DNA of 64,000 nt from Flavobacteriaceae bacterium (GTDB lineage Bacteria; Bacteroidota; Bacteroidia; Flavobacteriales; Flavobacteriaceae), in assembly GCA_028279515.1 (NCBI GenBank), contig JANQNQ010000002.1:62001-126000 (forward strand). Reading direction: 5' to 3'. Below the pieces are notes generated by a model. It saw only the letters and a program-made list of their open reading frames with translations. It was not told the DNA's origin and ran no database searches. Position numbers and translations under genes: made by a program. This document shows positions 8,567 to 16,642 of the stretch, piece by piece; position 1 is the stretch's first letter, and each line of letters begins with the position of its first letter.

Positions 8567-8714
8567 GCTACTCACAATATAATTACTTCGCTGTAAGAAG
8601 CTCGAAATATACTACTTATCGCTGATTAGGGATAGTTAATAAAACTAAAATTTAAGTACCTTTAATTCGAAACCTACAATTGTAAAGAATTGTTATACCT
8701 AAAAGCGAATTGAC

Positions 8715-9188
8715 ATGGGGTCTCAAATGAACTTTGGAGATTGGATGGCTGTGATTACCAATAGCATCACCGCAATAACCGCTGTCATCATGGCGGTGCT
8801 TGCGTATCGTACGTACTTAAAAACACCCGAACAAGAAGCAGAGCCTGAAAAAGAAACGGCTCCAGCCAATCTCGAATCTACATTGACGCAAATAACAGTC
8901 TTCAAAACTTCCAAGCAGGAAACCATATTGAAAGTAACAGAAAACGGACTAGAATGTCACTTGAAAGATACGAGGCAAGGCAAAGGAGGCCATCAATGGA
9001 CCATAAACAAATTCGAGGCCAAGAAAATTTTAGATACTTCCAACTTTTTCGTAAATACAGGTTATAAAGTTAATACCGGAACCTTTTCAATAGGACAAAG
9101 GAGAAATTGGTTATACTCAAAAAAGCTATTTCCAGCACCCGAATACTTACGAAGTTCGATCAAGGAATTATTGAGTAATACCGTATAG
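8715..9188 (+). CDS. Membrane-anchored hypothetical protein
   Basis: A 157-residue protein with one N-terminal membrane span (residues about 10-33, IAVITNSITAITAVIMAVLAY-type). A Glu/Pro-rich linker follows (EQEAEPEKETAP), then a basic C-terminal domain with TINKFEAKKILDTSNFF. An internal ATG at 8727 is an alternative start. I do not recognise the family. It precedes the secreted glycosidase by 62 bases on the same strand and may share its transcript. Confidence 0.6.
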   Translation: MGSQMNFGDWMAVITNSITAITAVIMAVLAYRTYLKTPEQEAEPEKETAPANLESTLTQITVFKTSKQETILKVTENGLECHLKDTRQGKGGHQWTINKFEAKKILDTSNFFVNTGYKVNTGTFSIGQRRNWLYSKKLFPAPEYLRSSIKELLSNTV

Positions 9189-9250
9189 TATGACCATCGC
9201 CAAAGTAATGAACTATGACCTTCAAATTTCAAAACGTAACTAAAAAAAAG

Positions 9251-11053
9251 ATGAAAACGGCTTTCTTTCTTTTATTATTCGTTAGTACGGTCATATCCAG
9301 TGCACAGACTACCGTTGATAAGGTCAACGGTAAATGGGAACTATTGGTCAACGGGAAACCGTATGAAGTTAAAGGTGCAACTTTTGGTTTCGATAAAGAC
9401 ATAGATAATTACGACATCTACCTTAAAGACCTAAAGTTTCTGGGGGTCAATACCATTCGAACTTGGGCCACTGGTAAAAACACTTCCAAGTTGCTAGATG
9501 CAGCACATGCCAACGACATCAAAGTCATGCTGGGGATATGGATGCGTCACGGACGTCCGGGAATGGAAGACGATGATAGCTTCAATTATCTGGAAAACGT
9601 TGAAGGAAAAGAAGACATGTATAACAACGCCCTAAACGTAGTAGAAACCCACAAAGATCATCCCGCTGTTCTTATCTGGGGAATTGGTAATGAAGTGTAT
9701 TTGAATACAGCCACTAATGAAGAGAAAGTGGCCTATTCCCAACTACTCGAACGCATATGTGGTGCCATAAAGGAAAAAGACCCAAGCCACCCTATCGCAT
9801 CAGTCGAAGCTTGGACCTTCGGTCTAGAGTGGTGGCTAAAATACGTTCCTTCCATTGATATCTACGGATTAAACAGTTACGGCCCTGGAGCCAATCTGCT
9901 AGCCGATGAGCTTCTAAAAAGAGGAATCGACAAACCATATCTCCTCACCGAATTTGGAGTTACTGGCGAGTGGGACATTAAACAAAAGGTCAACGGCATA
10001 ACAGTTGAACCGAGCGATCAACAAAAGTATGATGCAATTGTCAACGGCTATGAAAATTGGATACAAAACAAACCAGCAAACTTAGGCGTATTTATATTTC
10101 ATTTTTCTTCCGGAAATGAGTTCATAGCTCCTTGGCTATTTACCCATTACGAGAATATGACACGTCCACAATATTGGGCCATTCGTAAAGCGTTTACAGG
10201 AAACGATCCTATCAACCAAGTGCCAGAGATCAAAACTTTCGAGCTTACAAACACTACACAAAAAAGCGGTTCTTGGATTCCTGTTGAATTAGATTTTTTT
10301 GATGCGGAAAATGAACAGTTAGAAGTAAAATTCAGTTACAACCAACGCACCGGAAGTCGCAAGCGTCGAGATCAGATAAATGAGCTCGTTTCACTCGGAA
10401 ACCCTACAGATGGTTTCGAAATCCAGTTACCTAAAGTAGATGGTGCCGTAAAGGTGTACGCCATGGTCAAGGACACATACAGCAATGTGGGTATCGCATC
10501 CACTGGAATTAAGATCACAGATGAAGAAGCCAAGAAACGCAAGTATTTGGTCCCCAAGGTGAGCTTACCCTTTTATGTGTACAAAGATGGAAATAGCAAT
10601 GATTATGCTGCTTCAGCCTACATGGGAAACTATAAAGCCATGACCGTAGATACTCAATATAAAGATGACATACACTCAGGTGGGGCTGCATTGAAAATCA
10701 GCTATAACGAAGATTACAATTGGTATGGATTGGGGTTGGTAAACCCTGCCAACGATTGGGGCGAGATTCTGGGAGGTTATGATATCTCTGGGGCCAAGAA
10801 ATTCACGTTCTGGGCAAAAGCCAGCAAGAAAAATGTGATAGCCACCATCGGGTTTGGCTTGATTGGCTCGGACAAACCCTTCCCAGATACAGCAAAAAAA
10901 TCGAAAGAAATTAAGCTGACCACCAAATGGAAAAAATACTCCATCAATCTCAAAAATCTCGACTTAAGCTGCATTCGATCAGGATTGACCATTTTTTCAC
11001 AAGCTTATGGTAATCCACAAGATATCTTTATCGATGAAGTGGTTTTTGAGTAG
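9251..11053 (+). CDS. Secreted glycoside hydrolase, GH2-like TIM barrel with C-terminal carbohydrate-binding domain
   Basis: I chose the ATG at 9251 (600 residues) because it gives a clean signal peptide (MKTAFFLLLFVSTVISSAQ). Residues about 25-330 resemble a clan-A TIM-barrel catalytic domain of the GH2 type. The acid/base Glu sits in ILWGIGNEVYLN-like WGIGNE, and the nucleophile Glu in LLTEFGVTGEWD. Trp-rich loops near WTFGLEWWLKY probably line the sugar site. The last about 170 residues look like a beta-sandwich carbohydrate-binding module (SAYMGNYKAM, GADWGEILGGYDISG-type). The substrate is not predictable; a role in polysaccharide breakdown is likely. No SusC/SusD pair is nearby. Confidence 0.78.
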   Translation: MKTAFFLLLFVSTVISSAQTTVDKVNGKWELLVNGKPYEVKGATFGFDKDIDNYDIYLKDLKFLGVNTIRTWATGKNTSKLLDAAHANDIKVMLGIWMRHGRPGMEDDDSFNYLENVEGKEDMYNNALNVVETHKDHPAVLIWGIGNEVYLNTATNEEKVAYSQLLERICGAIKEKDPSHPIASVEAWTFGLEWWLKYVPSIDIYGLNSYGPGANLLADELLKRGIDKPYLLTEFGVTGEWDIKQKVNGITVEPSDQQKYDAIVNGYENWIQNKPANLGVFIFHFSSGNEFIAPWLFTHYENMTRPQYWAIRKAFTGNDPINQVPEIKTFELTNTTQKSGSWIPVELDFFDAENEQLEVKFSYNQRTGSRKRRDQINELVSLGNPTDGFEIQLPKVDGAVKVYAMVKDTYSNVGIASTGIKITDEEAKKRKYLVPKVSLPFYVYKDGNSNDYAASAYMGNYKAMTVDTQYKDDIHSGGAALKISYNEDYNWYGLGLVNPANDWGEILGGYDISGAKKFTFWAKASKKNVIATIGFGLIGSDKPFPDTAKKSKEIKLTTKWKKYSINLKNLDLSCIRSGLTIFSQAYGNPQDIFIDEVVFE

Positions 11054-11080
11054 TTGAGTGCGAAACAAAACTTTAAGCAC

Positions 11081-11110
11081 AAAAAAAGCCTCTCGTAAAA
11101 CGAAAGGCTT
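11081..11110 (-). terminator. Rho-independent terminator of tRNA-His
   Basis: An 11-bp stem (11086-11096 with 11100-11110, one mismatch, loop AAA) is followed on the minus strand by a run of seven T. It lies directly downstream of tRNA-His. Confidence 0.85.
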
Positions 11111-11117
11111 ATAAATG

Positions 11118-11192
11118 GGTGGAAGACCGGGTTCGAACCGGCGACCTCTGGAACCACAATCCAGCGCTCTAACCAACTGAGCTACAACCACC
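11118..11192 (-). tRNA. tRNA-His (anticodon GTG)
   Basis: Cloverleaf on the minus strand: a D-arm (GCTCAGTTGGTTAGAGC), an anticodon arm with loop TTGTGGT giving anticodon GTG, and a T-arm GCCGG-TTCGAAC-CCGGT. The extra 5' G (position -1) typical of tRNA-His is encoded, opposite discriminator C. CCA is not encoded. The acceptor stem contains two adjacent U-U oppositions (positions 5-68 and 6-67), which is unusual. Confidence 0.95.
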
Positions 11193-11237
11193 ATTTTTTC
11201 AAAGAACCTTCATGACATAGCTTCCTATGATGCGAAG

Positions 11238-11276
11238 GCGGGTGCAAATGTAAAATATTGTTGCTATTTCTACAAA
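11238..11276 (-). promoter_or_regulatory. Promoter of tRNA-His
   Basis: On the minus strand, TTTG (11273-11276), 20 bases, then TACATTTG (11245-11252) match the Bacteroidota promoter. The -7 box runs into GCACCCGC at the expected transcription start. The same TTTGCACCCGC string occurs at the tRNA-Met promoter. Confidence 0.75.
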
Positions 11277-11292
11277 GAAAAAAGCAAGATTT

Positions 11293-12012
11293 TTATCGCA
11301 GGTCTCCCAAATTATCGACTGCTATATAACGCTCTGCCGTAAATCCTTCGGCATGAGATACACCAATTAATCTTCCTAGATCGCGCGCTCTGTAATTGAT
11401 GCTATCTAAAAAGTTTTTACTAGAGATCGGAGTTTCTGGCTCGTTGCTTTTTGGGTCGTAAAATTGAGAACCGTAAGCTAATACCGCTTCAGTTTTCTTA
11501 TCGATAAATCCTGAAACGTCTACCACAAAATCAGGTTCGATGTTCTTCCATTGAATATAATGGTACACCACCTTTGGTCGCCAGTGCTCTTGAGGTTTTC
11601 CATTTAATGAGGTCTCTATCTTCTTCAATCCGGATAAAAAACAAGCATCGCTTACCAGCTTGCTCCCTTTTCCGTGATCGATATGTCGATCGTCGATGGC
11701 ATTGCACAAAACCACCTCTGGGCGGTACTTACGCACCATTTCAATAATCTTTAGTTGATGCTCTCGGTCATTTACAAAAAATCCGTCGGCCATTCCTAAA
11801 TTCTCACGAATGGAAACACCTAAGATTTTAGCAGCCGCAGCGGCTTCTTGGTCTCGTATCTCTGCCGAGCCACGTGTACCCAACTCTCCTCGAGTAAGGT
11901 CTACAATGCCTACCTTCTTTCCATTGGCAACTTCTTTTGCCACTGTGGCCCCACACCCCAACTCAACATCGTCTGGATGCGCACCGAAGGCTAGTATATC
12001 AAGTTTTGTCAT
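11293..12012 (-). CDS. bshB1: Bacillithiol biosynthesis deacetylase BshB1
   Basis: A 239-residue LmbE/PIG-L fold deacetylase. It shows the zinc-site motif AHPDD (residues 11-15) and DDRHIDHGKG, whose His completes the site. The family signatures LTRGELGTRGSAEIRDQEA and GVSHAEGFTAERY distinguish BshB1 from other LmbE proteins. It hydrolyses N-acetylglucosaminyl-malate to glucosaminyl-malate, the second step of bacillithiol synthesis, in the cytoplasm. The metabolically related trans-sulfuration gene lies 83 bases upstream on the same strand, so sulfur metabolism and thiol synthesis may be co-transcribed. Confidence 0.92.
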   Translation of the reverse strand: MTKLDILAFGAHPDDVELGCGATVAKEVANGKKVGIVDLTRGELGTRGSAEIRDQEAAAAAKILGVSIRENLGMADGFFVNDREHQLKIIEMVRKYRPEVVLCNAIDDRHIDHGKGSKLVSDACFLSGLKKIETSLNGKPQEHWRPKVVYHYIQWKNIEPDFVVDVSGFIDKKTEAVLAYGSQFYDPKSNEPETPISSKNFLDSINYRARDLGRLIGVSHAEGFTAERYIAVDNLGDLR

Positions 12013-12029
12013 ATGATTTTAAATCTATT

Positions 12030-12095
12030 TTTCACAAGCATAGAGACAGAATAGTCAGCTCAAGTTTCTCAATACTCAATACTTTGTACTCAATA
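12030..12095 (-). repeat. Word-repeat tract 3' of the trans-sulfuration gene
   Basis: Immediately after the stop of the trans-sulfuration gene the minus strand reads repeats of TATTGAGTA/TACAAAGTA (plus-strand words CAATACT and TTTGTACT). The tract lies between that gene and bshB1. Related tracts occur at 14819-14890, 16560-16642 and 19940-20153. Confidence 0.55.
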
Positions 12096-13250
12096 CTATT
12101 TTTTGCATGCTTTAATCGCCTGCTCGATATCGTCCATTAGATCTTGCGGGCTTTCAATTCCAACAGAGAAGCGAATCAGGCCATCTTTGATCCCTTGTTT
12201 CTTTCGTGCTTCTGGAGTAAGTAATGCGTGCGAAGTTTGTGTTGGAGACAACACCGTACTTTCAACACCTGCCAAACTCATAGAAGGTTTTATCAGTTTT
12301 AGTTTCTTGCGAAACTTTGTTGGGTCAATTCCTTTTTTCAATTCAAAAGAAAGCATTCCTCCATAGCCTTTCATTTGCGCTTTGGCTACCTCATGACCTG
12401 GGTGCGATTTTAAACCTGGATAATATACCTTCGAGATATCTTTGTGGCTGTCCAGAAATTGCGCCATCTTTTTGGCATTTCTGTTTTGGGCTTTGACACG
12501 CAATCCTAGCGTCTTAATACTTCGCTCTAACATCCAAACTGTAAAATCACTTAAGCTGCCACCATAACAAATGGCGGTATTCCAGATCTGGTCCATATGT
12601 TTCTTTGAACCTACAACGGCTCCAGCAAGGATGTCGCTGTGTCCACCAAGATACTTGGTGGCACTATGAATGACAATGTCAATCCCTAAGTCGATTGGGT
12701 TTTGGTTGACTGGACTTGCGAAGGTATTGTCAATCATCGTGAGCAATTTATGCTTCTTCGCGAGCTTCACCACTTTTTTCAAATCGGTAATCGTCAACAA
12801 CGGATTCGAAGGTGTTTCCACATAAATCACTTTCGTATTCTTCTTAATCTCTTTCTTAAAATCCTTAGCTTCCCATCCGTCAGTAAAACTGTATTCGATC
12901 CCATATTTTTCAAACTCTTGGGTTACCAAGTTAAAGGTACCTCCATAAAGCGTCTCTTGTAAGACCACATGGTCTCCCTTCTTCAAAAAGGCAAACATTG
13001 CAGTGCTTATGGCTGCCATTCCCGAACCAAAGATCATCGCCTTTTCAGCATGTTCTAGCTTGGCTATCTTTTTAGAAAGCGCTTCTTGATTGGGTGTATT
13101 AAAGTATCTGGGATAGCGCTTCAACTCAACATCTTCAAACGCATAGGACGTTGAAAGATAGATTGGTGAAACGGCTCCTTTGAATTGCTTGTCGGCGACA
13201 TCGCCCACATGGGTACACACCGTGTTTAACCCCATTTTTTTCTTGGTCAT
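12096..13250 (-). CDS. Trans-sulfuration PLP enzyme (cystathionine gamma-synthase/lyase family)
   Basis: I chose the ATG at 13250 (384 residues); MGLNTVCTHVGD five codons later is a second possibility. The Cys/Met metabolism PLP-dependent family is clear: YSRYxNP-like region KRYPRYFNTPNQEALSKKIA, MIDNTFASPVNQNP before the PLP lysine in HSATKYLGGHSDI, and the C-terminal SLAGVESTVLSPTQTSHA. Whether it acts as cystathionine gamma-synthase, gamma-lyase or beta-lyase cannot be decided from sequence alone. It acts in the cytoplasm in methionine or cysteine interconversion. It is upstream of bshB1, which needs cysteine. Confidence 0.88.
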   Translation of the reverse strand: MTKKKMGLNTVCTHVGDVADKQFKGAVSPIYLSTSYAFEDVELKRYPRYFNTPNQEALSKKIAKLEHAEKAMIFGSGMAAISTAMFAFLKKGDHVVLQETLYGGTFNLVTQEFEKYGIEYSFTDGWEAKDFKKEIKKNTKVIYVETPSNPLLTITDLKKVVKLAKKHKLLTMIDNTFASPVNQNPIDLGIDIVIHSATKYLGGHSDILAGAVVGSKKHMDQIWNTAICYGGSLSDFTVWMLERSIKTLGLRVKAQNRNAKKMAQFLDSHKDISKVYYPGLKSHPGHEVAKAQMKGYGGMLSFELKKGIDPTKFRKKLKLIKPSMSLAGVESTVLSPTQTSHALLTPEARKKQGIKDGLIRFSVGIESPQDLMDDIEQAIKACKK

Positions 13251-13371
13251 GCTCGTAAAATTGAAGATTCTAAAGTACGAATTCCAAATCACAAATTCTA
13301 ACCCTACGCCCTTCGGGCTTCGGATTGTGGAGACTTATCACAAAACCGAGATGTTTCCGTAGAAAAAATAA

Positions 13372-13379
13372 CAAAGGTA
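13372..13379 (-). promoter_or_regulatory. -7 element (TACCTTTG) upstream of the trans-sulfuration gene
   Basis: Minus-strand TACCTTTG matches TAnnTTTG. No clear TTG lies 19-20 bases upstream. The implied leader of about 115 bases contains GCCC-GAA-GGGC (near 13305) and TTTGGAATT-like words shared with the repeat tracts. Confidence 0.4.
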
Positions 13380-13410
13380 AATGACAGACTCGATGTGGCA
13401 CTTAATTCCA

Positions 13411-13418
13411 TATATTTG
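13411..13418 (+). promoter_or_regulatory. -7 element TATATTTG directly before the lipoprotein start
   Basis: TATATTTG ends six bases before the ATG at 13424. Transcription would begin at or within a few bases of the start codon, implying a leaderless or near-leaderless mRNA. No good -33 TTG is present. Confidence 0.45.
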
Positions 13419-13423
13419 TTGCA

Positions 13424-14662
13424 ATGTTCTCTAAAATCTTCAGAATAGTAGTTCAACTCCTCTTAATAGCCAGTGTTTTTGTTGGTTGTAAGGACAACGA
13501 TGAGGAAATCAACAATCAAAATGCTGGTGTTTTTGAACGCTCGGATTGGGAAATAAACCTTGGAAGAGATACGACAATTCCTTTTTTTCCAGATGGTAAG
13601 TCTAACTATTTCACCTATGCATTTCAACGAGACCCAAATACTGAAACTATCATAAAGCTTAAAGGAAAATTTCCCGAGGCAAGGTACTTCTCAATAATTG
13701 TGTATGATAATGATAGTAGGGACCCTGTTGGGATCTTAAGGGATTTTGAAATTTCGGCAACGTCCAATAATGCCAACCCATTTCAAACGCAATCCTATGT
13801 TTCTGACCAAGAATATGAAATTCACATTGGGCCTAGTTTTGTTACATCTTCTGGCCTGTCAAATTGGATGTCCTTTGACCAGAGTATAACGAATCTCAGC
13901 GTGTTTATTCGCTATTATCTACCAGAATCGGATGACTTTGGAGGCGTTGAGCTACCCATCATTTCTGCAATGAGTCCAACCAATGATCCTGTGGCCCCTC
14001 CCTCTCCAGAATCTCTAGAAGAACTAGTAGAGATTGACGATATTGTAAGTAATCTTGAATTAATGCATGATGTTCTCTTTTTTGGTGAACCTAGCGCTGA
14101 TAGGTATTTCTTTCGTGTCAGTGGTTCAGATTCAGGAAACTATGCCAACCCAGATAACGCTTATCTTATTAGTGCATCGACACTTATAAACGATCAAGTT
14201 ATTCTTCTACGATGGAAAGCGCCTTCGGTGGCCGAAAACTTTAGCGATTTCAACACCTATGATATGCGCTATCTTTCTGTGGGTTTAAGCGATGTGAGTT
14301 CGTTCAATTACGAAACACTCTCTGATACCGAATTGCATGTTGCGTCTGACGGCTATATCAATCTAGTCGTTGCCAGACAAAATCAAGAAATCATAGATCA
14401 TGCCAACGGGTTAAATTACCTGGCATGGGATCCAGAGATTGGTGATCGTGGTTATATATTATATCGCAATATGCTTACCAATAGCTCCTTTGAAAACAGC
14501 ATTGATCGATGTCCTATCATTTCAGAAAATTTTGTGGGTTTATTGACGAATCCTGAAAACTTACATGCAGCACTCTATATTGACGAATTTGCCCCTTCAG
14601 GAAAAGTCATGTCCAAGGCTGAATTTCTGGATGATTTTGGCGGACTTACGGTTAGTTATTAA
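13424..14662 (+). CDS. Lipoprotein of unknown function
   Basis: A 412-residue protein with a lipoprotein signal peptide: hydrophobic residues 6-20, lipobox ASVFVGC with Cys 22 followed by Lys-Asp-Asn-Asp. The lipobox fixes the start at 13424. The mature part is acidic and beta-rich. A segment FPEARYFSIIVYDND weakly recalls the DUF1214-type proteins that begin with a similar strand, but I do not claim membership. It lies alone between two minus-strand genes. Confidence 0.7.
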   Translation: MFSKIFRIVVQLLLIASVFVGCKDNDEEINNQNAGVFERSDWEINLGRDTTIPFFPDGKSNYFTYAFQRDPNTETIIKLKGKFPEARYFSIIVYDNDSRDPVGILRDFEISATSNNANPFQTQSYVSDQEYEIHIGPSFVTSSGLSNWMSFDQSITNLSVFIRYYLPESDDFGGVELPIISAMSPTNDPVAPPSPESLEELVEIDDIVSNLELMHDVLFFGEPSADRYFFRVSGSDSGNYANPDNAYLISASTLINDQVILLRWKAPSVAENFSDFNTYDMRYLSVGLSDVSSFNYETLSDTELHVASDGYINLVVARQNQEIIDHANGLNYLAWDPEIGDRGYILYRNMLTNSSFENSIDRCPIISENFVGLLTNPENLHAALYIDEFAPSGKVMSKAEFLDDFGGLTVSY

Positions 14663-14737
14663 ATCGAAAATTCCTAGCCTTCGTTCTAACAGTTTTCAGC
14701 CTGTGAGGGCAAATTCTAGCAATTAATAACTATATGA

Positions 14738-14800
14738 CATAACCCTTCCGTCAATGGGACAAGCCCATTGCCACCTTCCCTTGGTAAGGGAAGGAATTGT
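14738..14800. repeat. Interspersed two-hairpin palindromic element
   Basis: CCCTTCCGTCA is followed by hairpin CAATGGG/CCCATTG (14752-14758, 14764-14770) and then by a perfect 9-bp hairpin, 14774-14782 with 14786-14794 (loop GGT). The order CCTCCGTCA, stem-loop, CACCT, then a C-rich/G-rich stem-loop resembles a class of interspersed intergenic repeat I know from flavobacterial genomes. I see one copy in this window. Confidence 0.6.
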
Positions 14801-14818
14801 TCATTATTTTGAAATGAA

Positions 14819-14890
14819 TGAATCTTAAGTAAGAAGTAGCTCATTACTCTTAAATCAACTAACGATTAATAACTAAAGACTAACAACTAA
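14819..14890 (-). repeat. Word-repeat tract 3' of the MATE gene
   Basis: Plus-strand words AACTAA, CGATTAATAACTAAAG and ACTAACAACTAAG; on the minus strand these read TTAGTTGTTAGTCTTTAGT. The tract begins just beyond the hairpin that follows the MATE stop. The same words recur 3' of the cytochrome c maturation gene at 16600-16640. Confidence 0.55.
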
Positions 14891-14891
14891 G

Positions 14892-14915
14892 AAATTCCTG
14901 CTTTCGCTGGAATTT
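14892..14915 (-). terminator. Hairpin directly downstream of the MATE gene
   Basis: AAATTCC (14892-14898) pairs with GGAATTT (14909-14915), with an additional GC/GC pair and a TTTC loop, starting three bases after the MATE stop. The core resembles the widespread palindromic repeat with TTCCTGC-TTTC-GCAGGAA. No T-run follows, so it may be a repeat element rather than a terminator. Confidence 0.5.
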
Positions 14916-14917
14916 CG

Positions 14918-16324
14918 TTACACTTTAACCGCTTTCCAAGCACCTTTTCTAAACCAGAGAATACCAACTATGGCGATCAGCGCTTCAGCGATCGTTATTG
15001 CCAAGAGTACGCCCAATGCGCCCCAACCCGCCCATATGGCTACACCATAGGCAAACGGAAGTTGGAACAACCAGAAACAAAAGAAGTTAATGATCGTGGG
15101 AGTACGTGTGTCACCCGCTCCGTTGAAAGCCTGAATGACCACCATTCCGTAGGCATAAAAGACATAACCGGCGGCTATCACTCGTAAACTCAAGGCGCCA
15201 AACTCGACAACGGCCGGTTCTTGGGTAAAGAATCGCATGATAAATTCGGCGAATATCAAGTAGAACACAGATACAATTACCATAAAATAGGCGTTGTACT
15301 TTCCGGTTTTCCAAACGGAAGATTCGGCTCGATCGGGTTTACCCGCGCCGAGATTTTGTCCGACTAGTGTGGCTGCGGCATTACTCATACCCCATGATGG
15401 CATCAAGGTAAACATCAAGACTCGAATTGAGATAGTGTATCCAGCGAGCACTTCGCTTCCGAATTCGGCCATGATACGCATCAAGAATACCCAACTCGAT
15501 GTGCCGATGATGAATTGGAAGATTCCGCCTAAAGAAACTCGGATCAAATTCAACATTACGCCTGCACGAATAACAAGGTCTTTAACACCCACTTTGATCT
15601 TACTCCAACCAAAGAATAGTATCAACAACTGAAAGATCACAGCACTACCTCGACCGATGGTCGTTGCAATGGCAGCTCCTTTTACCCCAAATGCTGGAAT
15701 CGGTCCAAAACCAAAGATGAACATGGGGTCTAAAATGATATTTAATACGTTCGATAATATCAATACTTTCATGGCTACAGAAGCATCCCCTGCACCACGA
15801 AATACGGCATTGATCAAGAAGAGCAACATGATAGTGACGTTTCCGCCCAAGAGTATTTGTGTATATCCGTATCCTTCTGCGATCAGCTCAGGCGAACCAC
15901 CCATTAATCGAAGGATATCCTTCGGAAATAGGATTCCTATGACGCTGATAATCGCAGCTACTCCAATACCTAAAGCAATCGCTTGAACCGCTGCTTGTGT
16001 AGCACCGTTGATATCTTCTTCTCCTACCCTCCGCGCTACGATGGCCGTGGCGCCCATACTGAGTCCGATGGCGACCGCATATACCAAGGTAAGCACCGAC
16101 TCTGTGAGTCCGATGGTCGCTGTGGCGTTCTCCCCTAGGCTCGACACGAAATAGATATCGACCAAAGCAAAGATGGATTCCATGATCATTTCGAGGATCA
16201 TTGGAATGGATAACATGAAAACGGCTCGGCGAATGCTCCCTGAAGTAAAGTTCTGTTCCTTACCCCTAGCGGCGATTACAAAAAGTGATACGTATTCTTT
16301 GAATGATTTTTTATGTTGTGACAT
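14918..16324 (-). CDS. MATE-family efflux transporter
   Basis: A 468-residue inner-membrane protein with about 12 transmembrane helices in two similar halves. MATE signatures are present (IPMILEMIMESIFALVDIYFV near residues 35-55 and the second-half counterpart VSLGGIFQFIIGTSSWVFLMRI). It exports organic cations or other toxic compounds in exchange for Na+ or H+; the substrate is unknown. It has its own promoter and an about 110-base structured leader (16325-16472 region), so expression may respond to a ligand or to temperature. Confidence 0.9.
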   Translation of the reverse strand: MSQHKKSFKEYVSLFVIAARGKEQNFTSGSIRRAVFMLSIPMILEMIMESIFALVDIYFVSSLGENATATIGLTESVLTLVYAVAIGLSMGATAIVARRVGEEDINGATQAAVQAIALGIGVAAIISVIGILFPKDILRLMGGSPELIAEGYGYTQILLGGNVTIMLLFLINAVFRGAGDASVAMKVLILSNVLNIILDPMFIFGFGPIPAFGVKGAAIATTIGRGSAVIFQLLILFFGWSKIKVGVKDLVIRAGVMLNLIRVSLGGIFQFIIGTSSWVFLMRIMAEFGSEVLAGYTISIRVLMFTLMPSWGMSNAAATLVGQNLGAGKPDRAESSVWKTGKYNAYFMVIVSVFYLIFAEFIMRFFTQEPAVVEFGALSLRVIAAGYVFYAYGMVVIQAFNGAGDTRTPTIINFFCFWLFQLPFAYGVAIWAGWGALGVLLAITIAEALIAIVGILWFRKGAWKAVKV

Positions 16325-16423
16325 GTGTATTAGAATTATGCGTTAAAAAGAATGTTGCCTGAAAAGATATCTTCAGACAAAAAATCGAAACGGGGGGATG
16401 CTCACAATAGCAGGCATAATTCT
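16325..16423 (-). promoter_or_regulatory. Structured 5' leader of the MATE gene (riboswitch-like candidate)
   Basis: On the minus strand, AGAATTATGC (16414-16423) pairs perfectly with GCATAATTCT (16332-16341), enclosing 72 bases. Inside lies a hairpin built on the palindrome AAGATATCTT with flanking CTG/CAG. TGCCTG (overlapping the outer stem) can pair alternatively with CAGGCA (near 16352-16361), so two exclusive folds are possible. There is a run of six C. I recognise no known riboswitch class. Confidence 0.4.
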
Positions 16424-16441
16424 TAGTACTTCATAATGAAA

Positions 16442-16472
16442 CAAATATCAGATTTTATTTTGAATTATCAAA
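16442..16472 (-). promoter_or_regulatory. Promoter of the MATE gene
   Basis: Minus-strand TTTG (16469-16472), 19 bases, then GATATTTG (16442-16449), one base off TAnnTTTG. It places the transcription start about 15-20 bases before the outer stem of the leader. Confidence 0.55.
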
Positions 16473-16559
16473 TTCAAAATTGTTTATCTGTTGAATCGTT
16501 GATTTGTTTACTCGAACTTGGAGGTTAGAGGCAAAGTAGAAAGACGTATCCAGCATTTA

Positions 16560-16642
16560 GAATTCATTAGAAGCTTTGTACTCTGTACTTATTACTTTGT
16601 ACTAAAACTAACAACTAAAGACTAACGACTACAGACTAAAGA
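16560..16642 (-). repeat. Word-repeat tract 3' of the cytochrome c maturation gene
   Basis: This fills the end of the 318-base spacer 16325-16642. Directly after the stop, the minus strand reads TAGTCTTTAGTCTGTAGTC and TTAGTCTTTAGTTGTTAGT, then TACAAAGTA, AAGTACAGAGTA and CAAAGCTTC. The last words also occur at 19980-20010. Confidence 0.55.

Noticed and set aside
10997-11194. Open reading frame spanning tRNA-His on the minus strand
   Set aside because: It is a translation of the tRNA itself; a common false protein in databases.
13262-13330. SAM-type riboswitch in the leader of the trans-sulfuration gene
   Set aside because: There is only one short GCCC-GAA-GGGC hairpin and repeat-like words; no conserved riboswitch core.
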